Of a stretch of DNA of 10,991 bases, positions 1 through 6,511 are shown piece by piece; positions within the stretch are counted from its first letter, which is position 1, and each line of letters begins with the position of its first letter. Below the pieces are notes generated by a model that was not told the DNA's origin, did not search any database, and saw only the letters and a list, made by a program, of their open reading frames with translations. Location: positions 1 to 10,991 of the forward strand of contig JAITJT010000218.1 of NCBI GenBank assembly GCA_031278795.1, in the 5' to 3' direction. Source of the stretch: Deltaproteobacteria bacterium (GTDB lineage: Bacteria; Desulfobacterota; Desulfarculia; Adiutricales; Adiutricaceae). The position numbers were made by a program, and so were the translations under genes.

Positions 1-875
1 AAATAAAGAATTTATTCATCACTAACAGTGCGTTATTTATAGTAACTATTTAGGTACATTTTTTACGGGACGCTCATACGTACAAGCTCAATTTAAAATT
101 TAAAGCGAGTGGGCTTAAAAAGCATCTGATAAGCGCATAGTATATACATTATAAATTTGAAAAATATCGCAAAACATCCATAGAACCCATAAAATATCTA
201 ACCCGCAAACCCCACTAAACCCCCCGCCCTGAAGGCCAGCTTTAAAGACCAGGTCAGCCAAAGAAAGTCTTTGGATCCGGAAGTTTCCATTCTCTTCAAA
301 ATAAGCGTCAGAGGCCTCCAGTTGTCCTAAGAGCATGTGATATTGGGACGGTCCAGCCCTGGAGCATAGGCTTGAGATAAAAACTTCAATCTAAAGCCCC
401 CAGAGCTTTGAGGGATGAATCAGGGGATTATTTATGATGGACTAGACCGTGGACTACGCCGGGATGGGTTTGAAGTTTACTCGCGGGCTCCAGGAAGACT
501 ACCTGGCGCTCAAGGCTAGCCTTGAGACCATGACGGGCCCCTGGACGCCCCGGAGTGGAGGTCTGGGGCTAACACAAGAAAAGCCAAAAAAATAATTTCT
601 TCTCCAAAGAAAGGAAAAAACAACAAATATGTAGGAAAAAGTCGGGTCTTAAGTACGTATTGGCAGAAAAAGCATCATCAATGTGGAAAAATTTCCTCCA
701 TTTTCAGCCCAAAATCAGACCCTCAAATTTCCTTGTTATTTTGGAGGCAATTCCAGGGATTTTGCCTTTGTGCTGTCAGAAGGCTGCTTAAAGATTTTTA
801 ACAAAAATTTTTGGAGGGCTTTCCCCGGGGTGGGGGCCTTTCTCTTTCCCTCTTTTTTCCCTCTACTCTCCAAGA
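1..875. other. Long gene-poor region, possibly decayed
   Basis: I find no intact recognisable gene here. Most of it is AT-rich with frequent stops. Two GC-richer islands stand out, at about 220-360 and 449-580, with composition like the coding DNA elsewhere in the window. Only short open frames cross them: a 73-codon minus-strand frame over the first and a 48-codon plus-strand frame over the second. I do not recognise either product with confidence. A pure pyrimidine run occupies 837-864, just before the amt promoter. No tRNA, rRNA, CRISPR or insertion sequence ends were seen. The region may be regulatory DNA plus gene relics. Confidence 0.5.
449..595 (+). pseudogene. Possible gene relic (48-codon GC-rich fragment)
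   Basis: A short open frame beginning at a GTG directly after an in-frame TAG (443-445) runs to TAA at 593-595. It is clearly GC-richer than the DNA around it. The middle reads AGMGLKFTRGLQEDYLALK, which faintly recalls the C-terminal strand and helix of PilZ-type domains (a G-x-x-F-T strand followed by an acidic helix). That resemblance is weak and unproven. No ribosome-binding site precedes the GTG and there is no convincing N-terminal half. I read it as a possible remnant of a longer gene whose 5' part has decayed. It could equally be a chance open frame. Confidence 0.2.
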
Positions 876-891
876 TGGCACATTTATCGCA
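876..891 (+). promoter_or_regulatory. Sigma-54 (-24/-12) promoter of amt operon
   Basis: TGGCACATTTATCGCA matches the RpoN consensus TGGCACG-N4-TTGCA at nearly every fixed position, and the diagnostic GG (877-878) and GC (889-890) are exactly 10 bases apart. The main departure is TCGC for TTGC. Transcription would start near 902, leaving a leader of about 58 bases before amt. Sigma-54 with NtrC control of amt/glnK operons is well established in proteobacteria. I did not find a clear NtrC enhancer upstream, so the activator is unknown. Confidence 0.6.
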
Positions 892-914
892 TTTTATCCT
901 TTCAAACCCTTAAA

Positions 915-934
915 TCCGGTTAAAAGTCACCGGA
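915..934 (+). repeat. Inverted repeat in amt leader
   Basis: TCCGGT (915-920) and ACCGGA (929-934) form a perfect 6-bp inverted repeat around an 8-base AT-rich loop. It lies between the predicted start of transcription (about 902) and the amt ribosome-binding site (951-955). It could be a small leader hairpin or a protein-binding site; no function can be assigned from sequence alone. Confidence 0.35.
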
Positions 935-960
935 ATGTCAGATTGAAACTGGAGGATAAG

Positions 961-2385
961 ATGCGGAGGTTTTCTTTTCTGAAATGTCTTCGGCTCTTGG
1001 CGTTGCCCATCACGATTCTTTTATTGTGGGCAGTTGACGTGAGGGCTCAGGACGTACCCGTGGCGGAGGCGGAAGGGGCCTCTGGCGGCTCCCTAAGCGA
1101 AGGCAACGCCAACATAATGTGGACCCTCATAGGTGGCTGCCTCGTTATGTTCATGCAGCCGGGTTTCAGCCTGGTTGAGTGCGGGCTTGAGCGGGCTAAG
1201 AACGCGGCCAACATTATGATGAAGAATTTCGCGGACTTCATGATTGGGAGTCTGGTCTTTCTTCTCTTTGGCTTCGGGCTTATGTTCGGGTCAAGCGTGG
1301 GCGGGTTTTTCGGGTCGAACTTCTTTTGCATAGAAGGTTTCGAGGGCCTCACCGATGAGGGTGGATGGAAGCTCACCTTCTGGTTCTTCCAGAGCGTCTT
1401 CTGCGCGACCGCGGCCACCATCGTCTCCGGGGCCATTGTGGGAAGAACCAAGTTCTCGGCCTACTTAATCGCGAGCTTTCTCATCTCGGCGGTAATCTAC
1501 CCGGTGAGCGGCCACTGGGCCTGGAACTCGCTCTTTGGCGATTTCAACGGCGCCTCGGCTGACGGCGCTACCCAGGGCTGGCTGGTGGCCAAGGGATTCA
1601 TAGATTTCGCGGGTTCCACCGTGGTGCACTCGGTGGGCGGTTTCGTGGCCTTGGCGGGAGCCATAGTGGTTGGCCCGCGCATTGGGAAGTACGGACCGGA
1701 CGGCGTGGCCAGGGCCATCCCGGGCCATAACCTGCCGCTCACGGCCCTGGGGGTCTTCATTCTCTGGTTTGGATGGTTCGGATTCAACTGCGGTTCCACC
1801 AACGTGCCGGATCAGACCATTGGCTACATAGCCGCCAACACCAATCTGGCTGCCTGCTCCGGTTTCCTGGGCGCCATGCTCACCAGCTGGTTCATCTCCG
1901 GTAGACCGGACCCCTCCATGAGCTTCAACGGAGTGCTGGCGGGTCTCGTGGGGATAACCGCTGGCTGTTACAACGTGTCACCCTTTGGGGCGGTTATAAT
2001 AGGACTTCTCTCGGGCGTCTTGGTGGTTATCTCGGTCATCTTCATCGACCAGAAGCTTAAGATAGACGATCCGGTTGGAGCGGTCTCCGTCCACGGCGTA
2101 TGCGGCTTTTTCGGAACCATCATGGTTGGACTCCTGGCGAGCCCCAGTTACGGGGATCAGACCGCGGGTCTCTTCTACGGCGGCGGAATCCACCAGTTTG
2201 TGGTGCAGTTCTACGGCGCGCTGGCCATAGACGCCTGGGCCTTCATACTGGGTCTTGTGGTATTCTTCATCGCCAAGGCGACCGTTGGTGTGCGCCTCGA
2301 TCCGAGAGACGAACTGAGGGGCTTGGACATTGTCGAGCACCGGGCTGAAGGCTACAGCGGCTTTCAGTTCTTCTCCAACAGTTGA
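961..2385 (+). CDS. amt: Ammonium transporter (Amt/MEP/Rh family)
   Basis: Inner-membrane trimeric channel that brings ammonium into the cell. The chosen start gives 474 aa and sits 5 bases after a GGAGG at 951-955; the frame is open further upstream to 811 but lacks such a site. Residues 1-29 look like a cleavable signal peptide ending VRA, typical of Amt proteins with an outside N-terminus. The conserved core is intact: FQ at 143-144 by the outer gate, D215 in DFAGSTVVH, the pore histidines H223 and H378, and the GWFGFNCGS segment with W272. The cytoplasmic tail has GLDIVEH (454-460), the conserved surface involved in gating and P-II binding. It is followed 18 bases later by a P-II gene, the classic amtB-glnK pairing. 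Confidence 0.96.
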   Translation: MRRFSFLKCLRLLALPITILLLWAVDVRAQDVPVAEAEGASGGSLSEGNANIMWTLIGGCLVMFMQPGFSLVECGLERAKNAANIMMKNFADFMIGSLVFLLFGFGLMFGSSVGGFFGSNFFCIEGFEGLTDEGGWKLTFWFFQSVFCATAATIVSGAIVGRTKFSAYLIASFLISAVIYPVSGHWAWNSLFGDFNGASADGATQGWLVAKGFIDFAGSTVVHSVGGFVALAGAIVVGPRIGKYGPDGVARAIPGHNLPLTALGVFILWFGWFGFNCGSTNVPDQTIGYIAANTNLAACSGFLGAMLTSWFISGRPDPSMSFNGVLAGLVGITAGCYNVSPFGAVIIGLLSGVLVVISVIFIDQKLKIDDPVGAVSVHGVCGFFGTIMVGLLASPSYGDQTAGLFYGGGIHQFVVQFYGALAIDAWAFILGLVVFFIAKATVGVRLDPRDELRGLDIVEHRAEGYSGFQFFSNS

Positions 2386-2403
2386 GAAAGGAGGAGATAC
2401 ATT

Positions 2404-2730
2404 ATGAAACTAATCGTAGCCTACATCCGTCCGGAAGTGCTCCAGGACGTGAAAACCAAACTCTACGCCAAGGAGATCTACACCATGTCGGTCACCAACA
2501 TCCTGGGCTCCGGGCGGCAGAAGGGATACACCGAGGTCTATCGCGGCATCCAGACCGAGGTCAACCTCCTGAAGAAGATCAGGATAGAGATTGGCATTAG
2601 CGATGACAAAGTCGACAGCGCCATAGACGCCATCGTCGAAGGCGCCAAGACCGGCCAGACCGGAGACGGTGTCATCTTCGTAAGCGACATAGTAAAGAGC
2701 TTGCGCATAAGGACCGGAGAGGAGGTCTAA
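2404..2730 (+). CDS. glnK: Nitrogen regulatory protein P-II (GlnK/GlnB type)
   Basis: Small trimeric signal protein (108 aa) that reads ATP/ADP and 2-oxoglutarate and plugs or regulates the Amt channel; named glnK from its linkage to amt. A strong AAGGAGG (2388-2394) precedes the ATG. The T-loop has G37-RQKG-41, with Q39 and K58 for 2-oxoglutarate, and R47, the residue that enters the AmtB pore in GlnK. The B-loop reads TGQTGDG (83-89), and R101 and R103 in RIRTGEE are present. Two departures from the enteric proteins are visible: position 51, the uridylylated Tyr, is Thr (the motif reads YRGIQT), while Y46 is kept; and K90, which contacts ATP phosphates, is Val. So control by GlnD uridylylation is unlikely, and nucleotide binding may be altered. 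Confidence 0.93.
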   Translation: MKLIVAYIRPEVLQDVKTKLYAKEIYTMSVTNILGSGRQKGYTEVYRGIQTEVNLLKKIRIEIGISDDKVDSAIDAIVEGAKTGQTGDGVIFVSDIVKSLRIRTGEEV

Positions 2731-2770
2731 AAAGATACTCCGGGAAAAAGCGCCATGTTCACAAAACAAG

Positions 2771-2804
2771 GGGGGGAAGCGTTCAAGAACGCTTCCCCCC
2801 TTTT
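2771..2804 (+). terminator. Rho-independent terminator after the P-II gene
   Basis: A perfect inverted repeat (2771-2784 with 2787-2800) forms a 12-14 bp stem headed by six G-C pairs and followed by TTTT. It lies 40 bases after the P-II stop. On the opposite strand the stem is followed by a T-rich CTTGTTTTGT, so it probably also ends the convergent regulator transcript whose stop is at 2828. Confidence 0.9.
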
Positions 2805-2827
2805 GACAAAAGATGAGAGAAAATGTT

Positions 2828-3946
2828 TTACCCAAGTTTTATGCCAAAGACCTCCATGATGAATTTTTGCGTATCCGACGCGGCGATGGCGGCCTGGGTG
2901 TCGGCCCTATGGTTTATCTGCCTGTACTCCTGGATGGTCTGTCTCTCAAATTTCTTGAAGACCTTGGAGAAATAACTTCGTTCATTGTAGCCCATATGCT
3001 CGGCCACGTCCGATATGGTGTAGTCGGTGAATAGGAAATACATCTTGGAGAGGATTATCTTGCGCATGTGGATGTATTCCATGACGCTAATGTTGAAGCA
3101 TTTCTTAAACACCCGGCTGAGGTGCCCCTGGCTTATGAAGCACTTGGTGACCAGATGGTTGAGACCGATGTTTTCCGAGATGTTTTTGTCCAGGAAGGTG
3201 AATACCCCCCTGAGGCGGTCGTTGAATTTAACGCTCTTCATGATGAAGACCGAGTTCATGATGAAGAAGAGGCAGAGCTCCACAACCTTGTCGATGGAAA
3301 GGAGGGTGGGTTCGGTCACCGGAAAAGGCGTCACCAGGTTGCCTCCGTGGTTGTAGTCGGAGAGAGCCGTGTGAATGTTACTGAGCTTGATGTTCAAATT
3401 AGAGGTGTTGCGGCCGGCCTCCTCCTGGAGCGAGATGGCGATGTTATTTAGATCGTAATAGAAGCGCCCAAAGGTCCTCTCCTGCACCATCTTGGAAAGT
3501 AGCGCCAGCTGGGGAGAGGGTTTAAGCTTGTAGAACTGCTTGTGGCGCTTGAGGGTCTCGTGGAGCTCGCCCGGTGAGACGGGTTTCAAGATATGACCGG
3601 CCAGCTTTATCTCCATGGCGAATTGGGAGATCTCGAAGTAGTCATAGGTGGAGATGGTGTAGATGGCGGTGTCCCTATCTATCTCCAAGATATCCTTGGC
3701 CACGTCCAGGCCCGTGAGCCAGGGGACGGCGAGCTCTATTATGACTATGTCCGGGGTGTCCCTCTTGAACTGATCCACAACTTGTTGGAGGTTCCCGATG
3801 GAGTGCGTCACCGTGAATCCATCGATCCTTTCGATTATGGAGGCGAGGGTCTCCCTCATGAGCGGATCCGAATCCGCTATCATGACCCTATAGAGCCTGC
3901 TCTGATTAGTGTCGCTTGGTATTATGGGCTGGGATAAATCAGTCAT
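2828..3946 (-). CDS. AraC-type response regulator with non-canonical receiver
   Basis: DNA-binding regulator of 372 aa. I start it at the ATG at 3946, which overlaps the sensor stop as TGATG, the usual sign of translational coupling; a start at 3991 would add 15 residues inside the sensor gene. Residues 19-135 are a receiver domain: YRVMIADSDP at strand 1, S99 at strand 4 and K121 in LKP at strand 5. The phospho-acceptor position is E71 (DIVIIELAVP), not Asp, and the second residue of the acidic pair is S26. Residues 251-343 are an AraC double helix-turn-helix (SQGHLSRVFKK; ISDVAEHMGYNERSYFSKVF). Residues 140-245 form an unassigned linker, and a 29-residue tail follows the HTH. The family normally acts as a phosphorylation-activated transcription factor. 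Here the Asp-to-Glu change suggests a constitutively active-like or phosphorylation-independent protein. Targets are unknown; its own promoter and the nearby C1 operon are candidates. Confidence 0.88.
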   Translation of the reverse strand: MTDLSQPIIPSDTNQSRLYRVMIADSDPLMRETLASIIERIDGFTVTHSIGNLQQVVDQFKRDTPDIVIIELAVPWLTGLDVAKDILEIDRDTAIYTISTYDYFEISQFAMEIKLAGHILKPVSPGELHETLKRHKQFYKLKPSPQLALLSKMVQERTFGRFYYDLNNIAISLQEEAGRNTSNLNIKLSNIHTALSDYNHGGNLVTPFPVTEPTLLSIDKVVELCLFFIMNSVFIMKSVKFNDRLRGVFTFLDKNISENIGLNHLVTKCFISQGHLSRVFKKCFNISVMEYIHMRKIILSKMYFLFTDYTISDVAEHMGYNERSYFSKVFKKFERQTIQEYRQINHRADTQAAIAASDTQKFIMEVFGIKLG

Positions 3947-5214
3947 CAATCGTTTGTCTCGCTTATGATGGCGGGATAGCCGATATGGCATTTGCTTCCG
4001 CCGCCTTCCTTGGCTTTGATGGAAATGGAGGCGCCGCTTCCGAATATTCCCAAGAGGCGCTCGGTGGCGTTTATGATGCGGTTTTCAATAACTTTGATCT
4101 CTGATTCGTTTTTATAGGGCGTTTTCATTATTTCAGCGGTGGTGGTCCCCGGGCTCGTGAGATTGTCCAGAATCTCAATTGATATGCTGTTTCCTTCCTT
4201 TTTGAAAAAAACGCCTATCTGGAACTTTCCGGAGTTGGTGGATACCCCTAGGATAAAGATCCTCTCGATGAAGGGAAGCACGATGTCCACGGGTATCAGG
4301 TAATCTTTCAGGTGTATGGGGAGCGTTACCGAGAAATTCAAAAGATCCTCATAGCGGATCTTCTGGATGTTCAAGTACCTCAATATGGTGTTTTTCTCAT
4401 CTTCCAGGCGGCAGAATTCCTTGATGGTGCTGTTTATTATGCCTTTTATGTAGCGGGCGATTAAGATGGAGAGGTTGTTTATCTTTTCCTCGCCGCTTAG
4501 AACCGAGAGGTTGGAGAGGGAATTTATGGCGTTGAGGAGGAAGAAGAGGTTTATTCCGCTCTTGCGCGCGTGTTTCACTAAAGTGCGTTCACTTGTTTTA
4601 GCTAATTTATTTAGTTCGCTTTGGCTAAGCGTAGTTTCCGAGTTCTTCAGGTTCTCCATAAAGGAGAGGCTCACCTCGGAGATGAGCGATATAAGGGCCT
4701 CGTAATTAACGTAGTCCATGTCGCTTATGGAGGAGAAGAAAGACTTGTTGACCGGGTCTCCCCCGAAGTTTGGAGGGGGCACCAAAAGCTTACTCTTGTT
4801 CATGTCTATGAAGCCGTCAGGGGAGTTGAAGCACTTGGCCTGGCCGCAGATGACCGCCCCGGACAATTGGTTTCCGGTAAAGAGCGGTATGACGGACTCC
4901 AGGAGCCCGAAAGGGCAGACGTAGGTGAAGCGGTCCTTGATGGACACAGCCTCGTCTAGGCCTATCCTATGGGCCCGGGCGCAGTAGTTTTCAAAGTCCG
5001 GGGAGTTGCACATCTTGGCGCAGAAAGCGTTTATGCCGAAGCGTCTGGTGACTGCTTCGGCTTTATCGTCCACCGCGACAATGGAGAGCTTCCCCAGTTT
5101 GGCGAAACCCTCGAGGATCTTCTGGAAATTTTGCGAGGACAATACGCCTCTGTCCGGGAGACTTTCAGTTCCTCTCTCGCCTAGAAGGGATTCTTCGAAT
5201 TTATATAGTTCCAT
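3946..5214 (-). CDS. PocR-domain sensor with degenerate LytS-type kinase module
   Basis: Soluble sensor of 422 aa with no membrane segment. Residues about 27-185 fit the PocR ligand-sensing domain: C65, C69 and C78, then YVCPFGL (98-104) and GAVICGQ (119-125). Known PocR-type domains are thought to bind small organic ligands; the ligand here is unknown. Residues about 205-300 fit the His_kinase (LytS/YesM) dimerisation domain, with a well-conserved second half (RYLNIQKIRYEDLL, 279-292). The H-box, normally INPHFLFN, reads INLFFLLN (221-228), so the His is F224. Residues 305-415 resemble an HATPase domain, but the N-box lacks Asn (PFIERIFILG, with R318 and L322) and DNG is DNL (350-352). It is therefore probably a pseudokinase. 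It overlaps the regulator gene as TGATG. No good ribosome-binding site precedes the ATG, and an in-frame TGA lies 18 bases upstream, so the start is moderately sure. Confidence 0.85.
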   Translation of the reverse strand: MELYKFEESLLGERGTESLPDRGVLSSQNFQKILEGFAKLGKLSIVAVDDKAEAVTRRFGINAFCAKMCNSPDFENYCARAHRIGLDEAVSIKDRFTYVCPFGLLESVIPLFTGNQLSGAVICGQAKCFNSPDGFIDMNKSKLLVPPPNFGGDPVNKSFFSSISDMDYVNYEALISLISEVSLSFMENLKNSETTLSQSELNKLAKTSERTLVKHARKSGINLFFLLNAINSLSNLSVLSGEEKINNLSILIARYIKGIINSTIKEFCRLEDEKNTILRYLNIQKIRYEDLLNFSVTLPIHLKDYLIPVDIVLPFIERIFILGVSTNSGKFQIGVFFKKEGNSISIEILDNLTSPGTTTAEIMKTPYKNESEIKVIENRIINATERLLGIFGSGASISIKAKEGGGSKCHIGYPAIISETND

Positions 5215-5372
5215 CGTGTTTAGCTTAATTTTTCACTTTTCAGTGCATAGGACTGGTGAATAGGAGGTAATGGTGCTCTACGGAGTGAAAAAAAGGCTCT
5301 CTAGGCGGGCACAATATGGAGTGGGATGGGAGGGGTGTGGAAATGCTTCAGGTTAAACCTTAAGTTTGGAAT

Positions 5373-5401
5373 ATTCTAAAGCATTTTTATTGACATGTCA
5401 A
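5373..5401 (-). promoter_or_regulatory. Sigma-70 promoter of sensor/regulator pair
   Basis: On the minus strand, TTGACA (5396-5401) and TAGAAT (5373-5378) are separated by 17 bases: a perfect -35, a 5-of-6 -10 and ideal spacing. Transcription would begin near 5366, leaving a leader of about 150 bases before the sensor ATG. The -35 is half of the perfect 12-bp palindrome TTGACATGTCAA (5390-5401), which could also be an operator. Confidence 0.55.
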
Positions 5402-5419
5402 ATCTTTGTTTTCAATAAT
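5390..5419 (+). promoter_or_regulatory. Possible divergent promoter, no known gene
   Basis: On the plus strand the other half of the same palindrome gives TTGACA (5390-5395), followed after 18 bases by AATAAT (5414-5419). No plus-strand protein gene lies downstream before fchA, so if used it would make a small or antisense RNA running toward 5690. It may simply reflect the palindrome and high AT content. Confidence 0.25.
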
Positions 5420-5691
5420 TCATATAGATGAGCTTGATTTTATCTTCCATATATTGAAGTTTTCTTTATAGGCTATGGAATATTTTGGAGTTTTTTCTTT
5501 TTCTTAAGATTACTTTGTTTTCTGGCATATCTTTTCGCAAATTTACGAATAAATCCTTTGAAAAACGTGATATGCAATTTAAGCAATTTTTTTCACAGAC
5601 ATAACTTTTCTAAGTCATATAGATATTGTTAGCTAATTTTACCACTAATAAGAAATTGTCAACTATTTGCGTTTTTTTTTCTTTAGTGAGG

Positions 5692-5752
5692 GGGGCGCCT
5701 AGCGCCCCTTGATAAGCTTATGCGAATTACTTGGTGGTCTAGCGCCCCTTGA
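5692..5752 (+). repeat. GC-rich hairpin plus 14-base direct repeat
   Basis: CTAGCGCCCCTTGA occurs twice, at 5699-5712 and 5739-5752, exactly 40 bases apart, in otherwise AT-rich DNA. GGGGCGC (5692-5698) can pair perfectly with GCGCCCC of either copy (5702-5708 with a 3-base loop, or 5742-5748). The first hairpin is not followed by a good T-run on either strand, so it is not a standard terminator. The arrangement allows two mutually exclusive stems in a transcript. Confidence 0.5.
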
Positions 5753-5831
5753 AACTCTATTCAAACAACAATGCGCGATCTTTTTTTAAATTTTTAACTA
5801 TTAGGGATGCCCCTTTAAGGGCCTTAGGCCT

Positions 5832-6482
5832 TTAGAGCTTCTTGTCCCGGCTAGCCACAACTGCCAAGGTCTCCTCCATGGCCTTCTTGGAGTCTTTAAG
5901 CACCTCTTCCTTCTTTGCGCTTATCTCCTTTTTTACCACCTCGTCTTTTATGCTATCCAGGTTCACGTCCACCGAGAGCATGGCGGCCCTGGCCGCGGAC
6001 TCCAAAAGGATGCACGCCACGGCGCAGTCGTTTACCACCCCACCGTTTCCAATTTCAGAGAGGCGTTTGTTGTGTAAAAGGAGATCCCTCGCCTTTTGGG
6101 ATATCTTCAAAGGGACGGTCGCGGCGAGGATGGTGTTTTTGTCGATTTCCTCCCTGCGCTTGGATTTTTCATCCTCAGTCGCCCGGGGGAGCCTATAGGC
6201 CAAAAGCAGCGAGTCAAAGGCCTGCATGTCAGCGAGGGTGAGGCGCTTGATCTCCTCTATGCCCTCCACCATCTCTTTGAGGATGGCGCTCACCTCAGGC
6301 GCCCTATCCTCGTAGCCGGGTTTACCTATGGTGAGGTTGGCCACCATGGCTCCCATGGACGAGCCTAAGGTGGCCGAGATGGCCGAGACGCTTCCGCCTC
6401 CCGGGACGTGGCTCTTGGAGGAGGCCAGATCCAGGATCTCGGTCAAGGGTTTGTTGTAGAAGACTTCATAGTTGGTGTTCAT
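5832..6482 (-). CDS. fchA: Methenyl-THF cyclohydrolase, FTCD_C family
   Basis: Cytoplasmic enzyme of the cyclodeaminase/cyclohydrolase fold that interconverts 10-formyl-THF and 5,10-methenyl-THF. I start it at the ATG at 6482 (216 aa), about 7 bases after AGGGA; an ATG at 6503 would add seven residues but has no ribosome-binding site. The N-terminus has the family SHVPGGGSVSAISATLGSSM segment, followed by the substrate-pocket region MVANLTIGK. The long helices and the NGGVVNDCAVACILLESAARAA stretch match the family's second half. The length fits stand-alone FchA and not the fused liver enzyme. It follows folD by 29 bases at the end of the C1 operon. Pairing of fchA with folD and fhs is known from acetogen gene clusters. 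The ammonia-releasing cyclodeaminase activity of related proteins is a less likely role, since no formiminotransferase is nearby. Confidence 0.88.
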   Translation of the reverse strand: MNTNYEVFYNKPLTEILDLASSKSHVPGGGSVSAISATLGSSMGAMVANLTIGKPGYEDRAPEVSAILKEMVEGIEEIKRLTLADMQAFDSLLLAYRLPRATEDEKSKRREEIDKNTILAATVPLKISQKARDLLLHNKRLSEIGNGGVVNDCAVACILLESAARAAMLSVDVNLDSIKDEVVKKEISAKKEEVLKDSKKAMEETLAVVASRDKKL

Positions 6483-6511
6483 GGCGTGTTCCCTATCTCC
6501 CATAATAGCCG

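Larger units (their letters stand above)
5215..5831. other. AT-rich intergenic region, regulatory, no gene
   Basis: About 600 bases, strongly AT-rich, between the end of fchA and the start of the sensor gene. It holds a near-consensus promoter for the sensor/regulator pair, a second promoter-like site pointing the other way, and a GC-rich hairpin with a 14-base direct repeat at 5692-5752. A 28-codon plus-strand frame (5270-5356) after an AGGAGG was seen, but the spacing is poor and the product is unrecognisable. I found no U-tract terminator directly after fchA, only a small CCCTT/AAGGG inverted repeat at 5811-5821. Confidence 0.55.

Noticed and set aside
811..960. 50-residue N-terminal extension of amt from an ATG at 811
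   Set aside because: It spans the sigma-54-like promoter, has no ribosome-binding site at 811, and would precede an evident signal peptide; the ATG at 961 has GGAGG and a signal peptide directly behind it.
2410..2835. 141-codon minus-strand frame opposite the P-II gene
   Set aside because: It is the shadow of a clear P-II gene and crosses the terminator; no recognisable protein.
3068..3451. Plus-strand frame of 127 codons within the regulator gene
   Set aside because: It is antisense to the conserved AraC-type coding sequence, with no family resemblance and no ribosome-binding site.
3947..3991. Regulator start at ATG 3991, giving 387 aa
   Set aside because: The extra 15 residues are basic and unlike a receiver N-terminus, and lie wholly within the sensor gene; the TGATG overlap at 3946 is a better start.
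5270..5356. 28-codon plus-strand frame after AGGAGG
   Set aside because: The ribosome-binding site is only about two bases from the ATG, the peptide is not recognisable, and the segment falls in the leader of the minus-strand sensor transcript.
5526..5543. Second sigma-54-like site TGGCATATCTTTTCGCA
   Set aside because: The GG and GC are 11, not 10, bases apart, the -24 element is imperfect, and no plus-strand gene follows.
5692..5708. Intrinsic terminator for the fchA operon
   Set aside because: The stem is strong, but on the minus strand it is followed by an A-run and not a T-run, and it is over 120 bases beyond the fchA stop.
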